DNA of 64,000 bases, from positions 186,001 to 250,000 of the forward strand of contig NZ_JAGPXX010000002.1 in the NCBI RefSeq assembly GCF_018070345.1. The letters run 5' to 3'. The position numbers and the translations under genes were made by a program. This DNA comes from Streptomyces sp. F63. Lineage in GTDB: Bacteria; Actinomycetota; Actinomycetes; Streptomycetales; Streptomycetaceae. This document shows positions 40,941 to 50,879 of this stretch, in pieces (position 1 is the stretch's first letter; each line of letters begins with the position of its first letter). The notes below the pieces were generated by a model. It saw only the letters and a list, made by a program, of their open reading frames with translations. It was not told the origin of the DNA and did no database searches.

Positions 40941-43900
40941 TCAGCACCACCCCGCGGCGCTTCCGGGGCTCGCTGCACCCGCACCGCAGAACGTAGTAGA
41001 AAGACCCGTGTTGATGCTTACGTTGGCGTAGGTGGCCCCCCAGTCTACTGTTTTGCGATACCCGTAAATGGTAACGTTCTCAGCCTGATGTACCGTCCTA
41101 ACACGCGTACGGGTCACAAAAGCCGATCCCCGCCATCCCCCTGCGAGCTTCCTCGCGGCAGCCCCTCCCATAAGGGTCCATGCGAGCCCCCTGGCGGCCG
41201 TTGCGTAATTCCAGCTTCCCGTTGTCACTCCATCACCAATGAAAGTAGCCCCCACGACAGCCACGCCTGCTGCTGCACAGGTCCCTGCCGACACAACCAA
41301 ACAGGCTCCAAAAGCTGCTCCAGGTAGAACTCTGTTTTTCCAGCCGTCCCATGTGCCGAAGGTGTCCTTCGTCCAACCCCAGGACGATTCACCCAATTTT
41401 GACCAGAATCCCTCGTCCTTCTTGTTTCTTTCTGCTTGTGCTTTCGTGTATGCGAGGCGGCGTTCTTCGCGGTATGCGTCGTTGTATTCTTTTTGGGCGG
41501 CGGACGTGGTTTGGCCGTAGGAGTTGTGGCCGCGGTGGCCGTAGGAATTGTAGCGACCCTTGGACGGATTGGCGAAGATGCGTTTCTTGCTTCCGGGGGT
41601 CCAGGGAATGTAGGAGCCGGAGTTGCCGGGACTGCCGGGGTTTCCTCCTGAGACGGCAGAGTTGATCTTGGGCGTGAGCTTGGGCAGGCCACCGCTGCAG
41701 GCGATCTTTCCCTGCACGCATTCTTCGATGGCTTCTCCGGTGGGGTCGGCGTTGGTGGCGGGGTTGTTGTTGCCGTAGGTGTAGGGGTTGTGCTGGGTGG
41801 GGTCGTCGGTGAGGAGGAGGGGGTCGACGGAGAGGAAGCGGCCCAGGTCGGGATCGTACTCGCGGGCGCCGAGGTGGGTGAGTCCGGTGGGGTCGGTGGT
41901 TCCGCCGAGGAAGCCGCGGTCGCCGGGCCAGTTGGAGGTGCCGCTGCTGGTGCGGGGGCTGCCGAAGGGGAGTTGTTTGCGGCGGGTGACGGCTTGGCCG
42001 GCGCCCCAGGCGACGGCGATCAGTGCGGTGCCCTGGCGGTCGCCGAAGAGGAAGTGGATGCCGGAGCTGTTGCGGACGGCGATGGTCTCGTCGCCGTGGG
42101 TGTAGTAGCGCGTGGCGGTCTTCGTGCCGGTACTGGTGGTCTTCAGTTCGTTGCCGCCGGGCAGGTAGGCGGTGGCGGACCCGTCTGCTTCCTTGGCCAG
42201 CAGGCGGTTGCCGGAGGAGTCGTAGAGGTATTCGGTGGTCTTGCCGTTCTCGGTGAGGGTGGCGAGTCTGCCCTCCGGGCTCCAGGTGAGCTGCTGGTCA
42301 CGGGGGCCGCCGGTGCGGCTGGTGGTGTTGCCGGCCTCGTCGTAGGTGAAGGTTTCCGTGGTCCCGTCCTCGGGCCCGCCGGCGGTGGTCACCGAGCGCA
42401 GGGCGTGCGGGTTGTCGTCCGCCGGTGTGCCGGGGGTGTAGGTGCGGGTGATATCGGCGGATCCGGCCGCGGTCGCGTGCCGGGTCTCCTTGGTGCGATG
42501 GCTCGCCACGTCGTAGGTGTAGGAGTGCCAGTAGGCGTCCGGGCCGCCGACGGTGGAGGCGGACGGGCCGGCGGCGCAGGTGTCGTCGGCGTTCTTGGTG
42601 GTCCAGGCGTCTGTCATCCGGCGCAGGGCGTCGACGCTGAAGCACTGGGTGTCGGTCGAGGCGGTCTCGCCCTGGCCCGAGGTGCTGGAAACACGCTGGA
42701 CATTGCCGGCCGCGTCGTAGCCGTAGCGGGTGTCCTCGATCCGCAGTACCTCATCACCGTCGAGGGTGCTGCGGGTCAGGTCACCGGTGTGCTCGTCCCA
42801 GTTCTGCGTCCGGTAGACCTTACGGCCCAGGACCCCGTACTCGGTACGCACCGGACGGGAGAACACATCATGCGACGTGGCATTCACCAACACGATCGAG
42901 CCGATCGTGGTCTTCTGCGGGAGGTCGCCCTCACCGAAGACCGTGGTCTGGCGCTCGCCGGGCAGGTTGCCGAGGGCCGGGTGCTTCACCCACTCCTGAG
43001 TGCCGGTGTACTTGTTGTAGCCGAAGGTCCAGGTGTAGTCACCGGCCAGGGCTCCCGCACCGGCCGGGAGGGTGGTGGTCGACGACATCGGCTGATAGCG
43101 GTCGTTGTAGGTGTTGACGCGTGTCGCGTAGGACTGGCCGTCCACATGGCTGGTGCTGGAGGAGGGCAGGCCCTTGGCGGCGACGTCGTACGTCCAAGAG
43201 GCGCGCAGTTCGCTGCCCTGCTTCAGCTCTTTCTGCCGACCGAGTTCGTCGTAGATCGTGGTGAGTTCGATGCCCCGGGCGTCGGTGACCTTGAAGGGCC
43301 GGTCCGCGTCGTCATAGGCGGTCCTGGTCAGGCCCTTGTCGGGGTCGTCCGCTACGGTCTGCCGGCCCCGGGCGTCGTAGGTCCAGGTCCACACGGTGCC
43401 GGACGGGTCGGTCATCTTCGTCAAGTTGCCACGCCGGTCATAGGCGTAGGTGGTGGCCTGGAACTCGGTGCGGTCGGCGTTGGTGTGGGCCCGCGACTCG
43501 GTCTTCCGGCCCAGAGCGTCCGTGATGGTGGTGGTCGCCGTACCGCCCTGAGGGGGGATGACCGTGGTGCGGTCGCCGCCGTGCACGGTCGTGGTCCGCT
43601 TGGTCTCGTCGCCGAACTTCAGCGCGATCGCGGCCGTCGTCCGTCCGGCGCCGTCGTACTCCATCTCCATGCCCGCCGGAACCTTGGTGTCGTCGCCCTC
43701 CCGCAGAGTCGTCGAGGGCTTGACCGGCGCGTAATAGGCACCGTAGGTCTTCCGGGTCTGGCCGCGGGTGTCGTAGAGGTTCTCGGTGATGACACTTCCG
43801 CCGGCATCGCCAATGGCGGGGGACTGGGTCTCGCGCTGGCGCAGGAGACCGTCGTAGAAGGTGTAGGAGGTGTCGTACTCGCCGAGGCGGTTGATGGTCT

Positions 43901-46900
43901 TGGCGGTGACGACGTTGGGGCTGGTCCGGGAAATCCGGTAGGCGTACTCGGCCGACGGCTGCGCGGGGTGGTCCGCCTTCGCCCAGCCCGGCGCCCAGGC
44001 CCGCAGGACCCGGCCCAGGGCGTCGTACTCGACATCGGTGCGCTTGTCGTTCGCGTCGACGGAGGCGGTGATGGTGCCGCGGAGCGGATCGGTGAACTCG
44101 GCCGTCGCGTGGCCGAGTTCGTTGGTGGAGACGGTCTCGGTGGGTGTCTGGCCGGCGGCCGGGGTGCGGCTGATCGTCGTGGTGGCACCGGAGGCATCCG
44201 TTGCCGCGGTCTGGCGCCCGAAGGCGTCGTAGGTCGCGGTGCTGACGGTCACGAAGCCGGTGCCGGCCCCGTCGTTCTCGTCGCGCCGGGTCTCATCGCC
44301 CTTGGTGGGGGCCGCGTCCAGCGTGGTGGCGCCGTCGTAGTAGGAGCGGTTCACCGAGATGAGATCGCCGGGCAGGTCGGGTGTGGTGCCGCACGGTTTG
44401 GCGACCGTGGTGGACTCGGCGACCAGAGTGAGGATGTTCTTGTCCGTGTTCCGTGCGTAGGTGGTGCTGGTGCACCGCTCGTCGCCGCTCTTCGCGGTGT
44501 CGCCCGTCCGGGACACCGAGTCGACCTTGCCGTACGAGTCGAAGGTTCGGCTGGTCTCGGTGCGCCGCAGCGCCGCGCCCGCGACGGTGGTGCGGGAACG
44601 GTCCTCCTTCACCCCGGTCCGGTAGGCGTGCACGGCCGGCAGCCCGTCCGCCGTGCGGGAGTGCGTCGCGGTGGCGCTTGAGCGCCAGGGAATGTGACTG
44701 GTGGCTGAGACGAGGTCGCCGCCCACGCCGTTGTAGGTGGCGGTCTCACGGGTCATCCCGGCGAACGCCTCGTGGTCGGTGGCCTCGTTGCCCTCGCCGT
44801 CGGGGACCTTGGCACCGGTGGTGCCGCGGAAGTAACGGGTCTCACTCAGCGTCTGGGTACCCTGCGCGGGGTCGCCGGCGCGCGTCTGGACGCGCTCGTA
44901 TCCCTTGCGGTCTCCATAGGTCCGGTGCTTCGCCTTGGTGAACTCGTCGTCGCCCTTGGCCCAGGCGAGTCCGCCGAGGTAGGAGTAGTCGGTGCGCTTG
45001 ACGGGCGCTCCCGCGGTGTTGTCGGACTCCAGGATCTGGGTGACCACATAGGAGTGGAACCAGTCCTGGTACGGCTCGTAGCCCGCGGCCGGGGCGTCCG
45101 GCGGGGACCAGATCACGGGGTAGCAGCGCTTGGTGTTCGAGGACGGTGTGGGCAGGTTGTCCGCCGCGCACTGCCGGGCCGAGTAGGTGACGCCGACGGT
45201 GCCTCCCGTCTCGGTGTCGACTCCGTACACGCGGTAGCGGTTGTACGGCGGTATCTCGTCGACCGCGCCTTCCACCCGGTTGGGGAGCTGCTGTCCGCGG
45301 AAGGAGACGGCAGGCAGTGTGACAGCGCTGTCCGCTGTATGGCCGGTGCGGGTGATCGACTTCAGCCACAGCGCCGGGTCGGTGCCGTCTCCCGCAGCGG
45401 GGAAGTCGTGCTTCAGCTCCCAGGAATCGACCTTCTTGTAGGCGCCGCCGTTCAACGCCGACGTGGTGACGCCGGTCAGGCGCTTGCGGGTGAAGTAAGA
45501 GGGCGACGAATTGCCTTCGCAGGTGGCGCCGGAAGCGCAGTACTGGTCGAACGGGACATCCGGCCACTTCTTGGCGTTGGCTTCGGTGAACTTGTCCGTA
45601 GCGCAGTCAAAGGTGTCCGTGGGCAGGCAGCGTTCGGCCACGGTGAACTCGGCCTTGGCCACTGCCTGGTCCGCGTACATGCGGTTGGACCGCAGGCCGT
45701 ACTCGATCCGCTTGAGATAGCCGCCCCGGGTGTAGTCGGTCGGGGTGCCCTCGTACGAGGCGTTGATGTTGCGCTGGTAGCGGTTGCTCTCCTTGGACCA
45801 GTAGTACGCCATGGCGTTGGAGTGAGGGTCGACGACGTAGTCGAGGTGCCAGCGCCATGCCTGCTGGCACCAGGAGTCCTTGAACGTTTCGGCATGGCAG
45901 GCCTCGCCGGAGTGGTTGCCGAACACCGGAACGGTCCAAACGGAGTTGGTCTCCGGCTTGCCGTCGGCCCAGCCGGGCAGCCGGTTGTAGCCGAAGTAGT
46001 AGCGGGTGCCGTCAGGCGCGGTCACCCGCCAGTACTCTCCGTCGTTGTCCCCGTTGCCGCGGTTACTGCTCTTCAGCTGGGCGATCTTGGTGCCGTCGTC
46101 GTTCTTCTTCCGCCACTCGCCGGTGTCATCGTCCTTGACGAGCTCACTGGAGGAACCGCCGAGCGAGAGGGTGGCGTTCTCCTTCTTCCAGCACTGATCG
46201 CCTACCTTGTGGGAGGGGTTGTTGCCGTCCTTCTTGTCGTCCTCACAGGACACATAGCGGCGCTCGATGGACCCCGGCGAGAGCGACCAGCCGTCACCGA
46301 TCCAGTTGGCCTGGTTGTTGGTGGTGGCGGTGCGGCCGTCGATCGCCTGGGAGGAGTACGACAGCCCGAGGTCCGGCTCCAGGCCGCCGGGCACCGCGGG
46401 GGTTTCCATGTCGTACGTCCACGAGAAGCCGCCCGAGGAGCCGCCGGCCTCCCACTTGCCCGAGGGAGCCAGCGAAGTGGCGGTGAAGTCGCCGGTAGCA
46501 CCCGAGGGCGCTGCGGTCACGGCGAACAGTGTGGTGCCGGACGACACGGCGCCGCTGAGGGAACGGGCGCCGGCAGAGGATGACGCCACCGGGGCGTCCG
46601 GAGCCTGGGCTCCGGCCTTGACGACATCCGTCTCGACCTCAGCCGAAAGGGTGCCCTTCTCGCGGTCGTTACGGGTGCTGAGGATCTCCCCCGGCGCGCA
46701 GTCCTTGCTGCGGGGGGTGCTGAGCACGCAGTCGGGCATCTTGCGCAGGACGAGCCGGGAGGCCCAGTCACCGCCGTACATCCCGGCGAAGCCCGAATAG
46801 TCCAGTTCGATCCCGAAATCATCCGTGCCCTTCTTCGCACCCTGGGCCCGGACCGCGATCAGGACACCATCGGTCCCGACCCTGTCGGCGGCCTTGCGGT

Positions 46901-47333
46901 CCAGCACTTGGACCTGCACCCGTTCTGCGATGGCCCCACCCTTGCTCCGGGGCTTGTCCTCAGCGGCCGCCAGGGCCAACGGCAGTGAGCCGGCCTTGAC
47001 CCGCTTGCCCTTCCCCGCGCCCGGCACTGCGGTCGTCACCGTGCCCGGCGCAGGCCACGCAGCCTTGCTGTCCGGCTTCCAGTCGTCCTTCGCGACCTCG
47101 TCCGGTTTGTTCAGGCGGCGCGCGTCAACCTCGGAGACGGGTACCGGGTCTGGCTGCTGAAGCTTCCGCAGCTGCAGCTCGGCGGCTACGGCCACCGGAC
47201 CGGCGAGCAAACCGGCCAGAAGGTATGCCACAAGGGTCGCAGCGATCAGCCGTATACCACGCCAGGAATTCCGGGCAGTACGTGATACCGACTTCGGCGC
47301 GCCGGACACGTGACCGATCACCGTTCCCCCCAC
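40941..47333 (-). CDS. RHS/YD-repeat secreted protein with unknown C-terminal tail
   Basis: 2130 aa from GTG 47333; GTG 47321 has a better site (GGGGGGA) and would give 2126 aa. Residues about 24-52 are a signal/membrane segment (LIAATLVAYLLAGLLAGPVA). A SpvB/TcdB-like beta-propeller region follows (GLEPDLGLSYSSQAIDGRTA, DGWSLSPGSIERRYVSCEDD), then many YD repeats (YDALGRVLRAW, YDRRGNLTKMTDPSG, YDARGRQTVADDPDKG) and the RHS core end (LGAREYDPDLGRFLSVDPLL) near 1820. The last about 260 residues are variable: Gly/Asn/Ser-rich, a hydrophobic stretch (AAGVAVVGATFIG), and an unrecognised end (ENVTIYGYRKTVDWGATYAN) likely to be the toxin module. Divergent from a secreted FG-GAP protein, a common pairing. 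Confidence 0.88.
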   Translation of the reverse strand: MGGTVIGHVSGAPKSVSRTARNSWRGIRLIAATLVAYLLAGLLAGPVAVAAELQLRKLQQPDPVPVSEVDARRLNKPDEVAKDDWKPDSKAAWPAPGTVTTAVPGAGKGKRVKAGSLPLALAAAEDKPRSKGGAIAERVQVQVLDRKAADRVGTDGVLIAVRAQGAKKGTDDFGIELDYSGFAGMYGGDWASRLVLRKMPDCVLSTPRSKDCAPGEILSTRNDREKGTLSAEVETDVVKAGAQAPDAPVASSSAGARSLSGAVSSGTTLFAVTAAPSGATGDFTATSLAPSGKWEAGGSSGGFSWTYDMETPAVPGGLEPDLGLSYSSQAIDGRTATTNNQANWIGDGWSLSPGSIERRYVSCEDDKKDGNNPSHKVGDQCWKKENATLSLGGSSSELVKDDDTGEWRKKNDDGTKIAQLKSSNRGNGDNDGEYWRVTAPDGTRYYFGYNRLPGWADGKPETNSVWTVPVFGNHSGEACHAETFKDSWCQQAWRWHLDYVVDPHSNAMAYYWSKESNRYQRNINASYEGTPTDYTRGGYLKRIEYGLRSNRMYADQAVAKAEFTVAERCLPTDTFDCATDKFTEANAKKWPDVPFDQYCASGATCEGNSSPSYFTRKRLTGVTTSALNGGAYKKVDSWELKHDFPAAGDGTDPALWLKSITRTGHTADSAVTLPAVSFRGQQLPNRVEGAVDEIPPYNRYRVYGVDTETGGTVGVTYSARQCAADNLPTPSSNTKRCYPVIWSPPDAPAAGYEPYQDWFHSYVVTQILESDNTAGAPVKRTDYSYLGGLAWAKGDDEFTKAKHRTYGDRKGYERVQTRAGDPAQGTQTLSETRYFRGTTGAKVPDGEGNEATDHEAFAGMTRETATYNGVGGDLVSATSHIPWRSSATATHSRTADGLPAVHAYRTGVKEDRSRTTVAGAALRRTETSRTFDSYGKVDSVSRTGDTAKSGDERCTSTTYARNTDKNILTLVAESTTVAKPCGTTPDLPGDLISVNRSYYDGATTLDAAPTKGDETRRDENDGAGTGFVTVSTATYDAFGRQTAATDASGATTTISRTPAAGQTPTETVSTNELGHATAEFTDPLRGTITASVDANDKRTDVEYDALGRVLRAWAPGWAKADHPAQPSAEYAYRISRTSPNVVTAKTINRLGEYDTSYTFYDGLLRQRETQSPAIGDAGGSVITENLYDTRGQTRKTYGAYYAPVKPSTTLREGDDTKVPAGMEMEYDGAGRTTAAIALKFGDETKRTTTVHGGDRTTVIPPQGGTATTTITDALGRKTESRAHTNADRTEFQATTYAYDRRGNLTKMTDPSGTVWTWTYDARGRQTVADDPDKGLTRTAYDDADRPFKVTDARGIELTTIYDELGRQKELKQGSELRASWTYDVAAKGLPSSSTSHVDGQSYATRVNTYNDRYQPMSSTTTLPAGAGALAGDYTWTFGYNKYTGTQEWVKHPALGNLPGERQTTVFGEGDLPQKTTIGSIVLVNATSHDVFSRPVRTEYGVLGRKVYRTQNWDEHTGDLTRSTLDGDEVLRIEDTRYGYDAAGNVQRVSSTSGQGETASTDTQCFSVDALRRMTDAWTTKNADDTCAAGPSASTVGGPDAYWHSYTYDVASHRTKETRHATAAGSADITRTYTPGTPADDNPHALRSVTTAGGPEDGTTETFTYDEAGNTTSRTGGPRDQQLTWSPEGRLATLTENGKTTEYLYDSSGNRLLAKEADGSATAYLPGGNELKTTSTGTKTATRYYTHGDETIAVRNSSGIHFLFGDRQGTALIAVAWGAGQAVTRRKQLPFGSPRTSSGTSNWPGDRGFLGGTTDPTGLTHLGAREYDPDLGRFLSVDPLLLTDDPTQHNPYTYGNNNPATNADPTGEAIEECVQGKIACSGGLPKLTPKINSAVSGGNPGSPGNSGSYIPWTPGSKKRIFANPSKGRYNSYGHRGHNSYGQTTSAAQKEYNDAYREERRLAYTKAQAERNKKDEGFWSKLGESSWGWTKDTFGTWDGWKNRVLPGAAFGACLVVSAGTCAAAGVAVVGATFIGDGVTTGSWNYATAARGLAWTLMGGAAARKLAGGWRGSAFVTRTRVRTVHQAENVTIYGYRKTVDWGATYANVSINTGLSTTFCGAGAASPGSAAGWC

Positions 47334-47680
47334 AGGGTCTTCATTAAATGCAAAGGAATCGTGAACGTAGCACCGCGGGTGACGCCTTCCAAGGGGCCAG
47401 AAGCACCTTGATCACTCCGTTACCGAGAAGCGTTGACCGAATACCCCTTTTCGGGCTCATTGAGGTTGGTCCGCACCCTTTGACGCTCCATCAGTCTTGT
47501 TGTTAGCCAAGCAGGTTGAAACAAGACCGCCCTGCCGGCCGACCGGTCGGCAGGGCGACCCCAAGGGTGATCAAGGGGACTTTTTGGGCATCTAGCTTTC
47601 CGGGCATTTCCGTCTAGGGTGGCTTCCCGATGGCCCACTCTGCTTCCATGTGGAAGAAAAGGAAATGAAAAGGATCTGCG
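47334..47680. other. 347-bp divergent gap, RHS / secreted protein
   Basis: Promoters of both genes should lie here. It contains one strong hairpin (see 47528) and is AT-richer than the flanks; no gene. Confidence 0.5.
47528..47557. promoter_or_regulatory. Hairpin in the divergent gap
   Basis: CGCCCTGCCG (47528-47537) / CGGCAGGGCG (47548-47557); the loop is itself part of a CCGACCGGTCGG palindrome. In a divergent region this cannot be a gene-end terminator, so attenuation or a regulator site is more likely. Confidence 0.45.
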
Positions 47681-50600
47681 ATGAGGACACTTAAGAGAGG
47701 GCTCCCCGGCGATCCGCGAAGACGTCGTGGAGTCATCAGTTCGGCATTGGGGCTCGCACTGTGCGCGCCGCTTTTCGCCGTGCTGCCTGCCACAGCCGCC
47801 GAGGAGCAGGAGCCGGCCGTGGAGCGGTCCCTCACCGAGGAGGCGCAGGCTCTGGAACAGGCTTCCGACACCGGCGAACCGGCGGAGGTCCTGTCCCTGC
47901 GGACCGAGACCTCCCAGGTGTTCGCGAACCCCTCGGGAACCTTCACGCAGGACAGCTACGCCCTGCCGCAGTGGGTCAGGAAGGGCGGCAGACTCGTCGG
48001 CGTCGACACGACGCTGCACGAGAACGAGGACGGTACCTACTCGCCCAAGGCCACAGAAGTGGACGTGCGGTTCTCGGGTGGAGGCGGCGGACCGCTCGTG
48101 ACCGTCATGCGTGACGGTCGAAGCATGGCATGGAGCTGGCCGCACGACCTGCCCGAGCCGGTGGTCGAGGATGACACCGTCACCTACCGCGATGTCCTGA
48201 CCGATGTGGATCTGAAGCTCAAAGCCGGGTCCGCCGGTTTCGGTCAACTGCTGGTCGTCAAGACGGCGGATGCCGCCGCCGACCCCGCACTGGACCGGAT
48301 CGACTTCGGTCTCGCCACAGACGGGCTCAGTGCCGAGGCCGACAACCACGGCAACCTCACCGCAATCAACCCGGCCGGCCAGGAGATCTTCACCGCGCCC
48401 ACGCCTCTGATGTGGGACAGCACCACCACCGAGCAGGTCTCGGCATCCGGGACGGCAAGCCTGCGTACGGCAGCTTCCGCACCGCCCATTGACGAGTTCG
48501 AGGTTCCCCACGGTGCCCGTGACGCCGCCCTGGGCATCAAAATCAACGATGACACCCTCTCCCTGACTCCCGATCAGAGCGTGCTGAGAGGTGAGGAAAC
48601 CCAGTACCCCGTCTACATCGACCCGTCTGTCTCCGGGTCGCGCTACGCGTGGACCATTGCCTACAAGAAGTACCCCAGCACCTCGTACTACAACGGCAAC
48701 GGCTGGAAGAACTCAAACGGTTCGTATGGCACCACGACCGCGCGGGCCGGCTACGAGAACCACACCAACGGGCTGGCGCGCTCCTACTTCCGCATGAACA
48801 CCAAGAATCTGTGGAGTACTGACAAGGTCGTCTCCAAGTCGACCTTCCGGATCAAGAACACCTGGTCCTGGTCGTGCACGGCCAAGCCGATCGAGCTGTG
48901 GCGTACTGCGGCGATCGGTTCGTCGACCACGTGGAACAACCGGCCGACCCGCCGCGAGAAGATGGCCACGGTCACCGACGCCAAAGGCTGGAGCAGCAGC
49001 TGCCCTGCGGGCAACCTCGCCTTCAACGTGACACAGGCGGCCAAGGACGCGGCAGCCAGTCACTGGAACACCGTCACCTTTGAGCTCGCGGCGTCCAACG
49101 AGTCCGACGTGTACGGCTGGAAGAAGTTCGACGCCAAGTCCGCCGTCTTCTCCACCGAGTACAACACCCGTCCGGGAGCACCCACAGGGCTGGACACCAG
49201 CCCCAGCACCAGGAACGACGAGGGTTGCGGAGACACGCCTCCGCACGGGTTGATCGGCAACACCGACATCTACCTGAAGGCCAAGGCCACGGACAAGGAC
49301 GGTGGGACGGTCAACATCAAGTTCCATCTCTGGGCCACCGGACACCACCCCAACAGTGATCCGAACGGTGTCCTGATCGTCGACAAGACGGTCGCCGTGA
49401 CGTCCGGCACCGTGGCGAAACTCAAAGTCACGAAGGGCACGCTCTCCCCGCATATCGCCACGGCGAGCGGCAACTTCTCCTGGAAGGCACAGGCCAGCGA
49501 TGGCAAGCTGTCCTCCGACTGGACGCCGACCCTTGGTGCCCCGGGCTGCCGCTTCGTCTTCGATCCCGACCGGCCCAGCACCCCGCCCGGCGTCACCTCC
49601 ACACAGTTCCCCGACGGCAGCGACGGCTGGCCCTCCGTGACGGGCTCCGTGCGGACGGAGGGTTCCTTTACGCTCTCCAGTGGTGGAGTGGCGGACGTCG
49701 CGAAGTATGAGTACTGGACCGACTCCGAGCCGGCTGTGCGCAGCGCATCGCCGAGCACTGCGGGCGGGAGCGTCACCGTCAAGATCACTCCGTCCAGTGC
49801 CGGGGCCAACGTCCTGTACGCCCGCAGCCTGGACAAGGTGGGCAACAGATCCGACCAGGTCGGCTATCTCTTCTACGCGAACGGACTCGCGGAAGCGGAC
49901 AAACCTGGAGACATCAACGGCGACGGGAACCCGGACTTGTGGGCCGTGGACAAGGACGGCGTCCTGCACCGGTACTACGGCGCGGGGGACGGCACCGTCA
50001 CGGACAACGCCAAAACCGCGTCCAACTTCCTGTGGAACGAGACAGGGATCACCCACCGCGGAGACTGGACCGGTGACGGCTACGAGGACCTCATCGCACT
50101 GCGCAGCGAGTCCGACGGGACCAGTCGTCTGTGGCTCCACCCGAACAACGGCTACGGTTTTGCCTGCACCAACTGCTCGGGCGAGGACAGCGACCGCAGG
50201 GAACTCACCGTCTACGAGGACGAGAACGACCACTGGCAGAACGCCGACCAGATCCTGGCCATCGGGGACGTCGACGGACCGCTCGACATCGACGGTGACG
50301 GCACAGCCGATCAACCCGGCTACCCCGACCTGCTCGTGAAGGAAGGCGACCGGGTCTGGCTGTACTTCGGCGCTCCCGACACCCGCCTGGACTCCGATCG
50401 CGAGCCCGTGCTGCTCGCCTCCGAAGCCTGGGCGGAACAGGACCTCATCGCTCCTGGTGACACCGATGGAGACGGCCGGGTGGATCTCGCCACACGTGAC
50501 CGCGCCACTGGCGATCTCTTCGTTCATCGCGGTGTCGACGAGTACGGAGACTGGCTCACCGACGAGTCGCACAAGGTGCAGGCGGGCACCAGCTTCACTG

Positions 50601-50776
50601 TGGCGGCCAACCCGCTGATCACATCGCCCGGCGATGCCGATCACAGCGGGGAGTTCGACCTCTGGTACACGCGCAGCAGCACCAACATCCTCGTCGCCTA
50701 TCTGGATCCCGGCACTGACCACAAGCGAAAGGTTGAGCTGGCGGGGGACTGGACGGGCTACCAGGCCATCAGCTGA
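47681..50776 (+). CDS. Secreted RHS-partner protein with FG-GAP repeats
   Basis: 1031 aa; AAGGA site before ATG. Signal peptide (RRGVISSALGLALCAPLFAV, cleavage near ATAAEE). Residues 60-330 form a beta-rich domain repeated in Streptomyces proteins next to RHS genes (ALPQWVRKGGRLVGVDTTLH); about 320-500 a DNRLRE-like adhesion domain (NGLARSYFRMNTKNLWST); about 500-720 Ig-like/fibronectin modules; about 745-1020 five FG-GAP/VCBS blades with Ca-binding loops (DINGDGNPDLW, DWTGDGYEDLI, DIDGDGTADQP, DTDGDGRVDLA, DADHSGEFDLW). Probably a cell-surface or extracellular partner of the RHS protein. Confidence 0.85.
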   Translation: MRTLKRGLPGDPRRRRGVISSALGLALCAPLFAVLPATAAEEQEPAVERSLTEEAQALEQASDTGEPAEVLSLRTETSQVFANPSGTFTQDSYALPQWVRKGGRLVGVDTTLHENEDGTYSPKATEVDVRFSGGGGGPLVTVMRDGRSMAWSWPHDLPEPVVEDDTVTYRDVLTDVDLKLKAGSAGFGQLLVVKTADAAADPALDRIDFGLATDGLSAEADNHGNLTAINPAGQEIFTAPTPLMWDSTTTEQVSASGTASLRTAASAPPIDEFEVPHGARDAALGIKINDDTLSLTPDQSVLRGEETQYPVYIDPSVSGSRYAWTIAYKKYPSTSYYNGNGWKNSNGSYGTTTARAGYENHTNGLARSYFRMNTKNLWSTDKVVSKSTFRIKNTWSWSCTAKPIELWRTAAIGSSTTWNNRPTRREKMATVTDAKGWSSSCPAGNLAFNVTQAAKDAAASHWNTVTFELAASNESDVYGWKKFDAKSAVFSTEYNTRPGAPTGLDTSPSTRNDEGCGDTPPHGLIGNTDIYLKAKATDKDGGTVNIKFHLWATGHHPNSDPNGVLIVDKTVAVTSGTVAKLKVTKGTLSPHIATASGNFSWKAQASDGKLSSDWTPTLGAPGCRFVFDPDRPSTPPGVTSTQFPDGSDGWPSVTGSVRTEGSFTLSSGGVADVAKYEYWTDSEPAVRSASPSTAGGSVTVKITPSSAGANVLYARSLDKVGNRSDQVGYLFYANGLAEADKPGDINGDGNPDLWAVDKDGVLHRYYGAGDGTVTDNAKTASNFLWNETGITHRGDWTGDGYEDLIALRSESDGTSRLWLHPNNGYGFACTNCSGEDSDRRELTVYEDENDHWQNADQILAIGDVDGPLDIDGDGTADQPGYPDLLVKEGDRVWLYFGAPDTRLDSDREPVLLASEAWAEQDLIAPGDTDGDGRVDLATRDRATGDLFVHRGVDEYGDWLTDESHKVQAGTSFTVAANPLITSPGDADHSGEFDLWYTRSSTNILVAYLDPGTDHKRKVELAGDWTGYQAIS

Positions 50777-50792
50777 CGGCCCTCGCACAGCG

Positions 50793-50833
50793 CGCCGTGG
50801 GTTCCTGTCCGCATCGGGCGGGAGCCCACGGCG
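50793..50833 (+). terminator. Terminator of the secreted protein gene
   Basis: Stem CGCCGTGGG (50793-50801) / CCCACGGCG (50825-50833), with additional GGTTCC/GGGAGC pairing inside; 17 bases after the stop. Confidence 0.65.
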
Positions 50834-50879
50834 TCGGCATGCTCCGGTGCGGTTCAGCGTTCCACTACGCGTCGTCCCC

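Noticed and set aside
41790..46583. Long plus-strand frames (up to 963 codons) opposite the RHS gene
   Set aside because: Gly/Val/Arg-rich shadows; the minus strand carries clear YD repeats and the RHS core motif.
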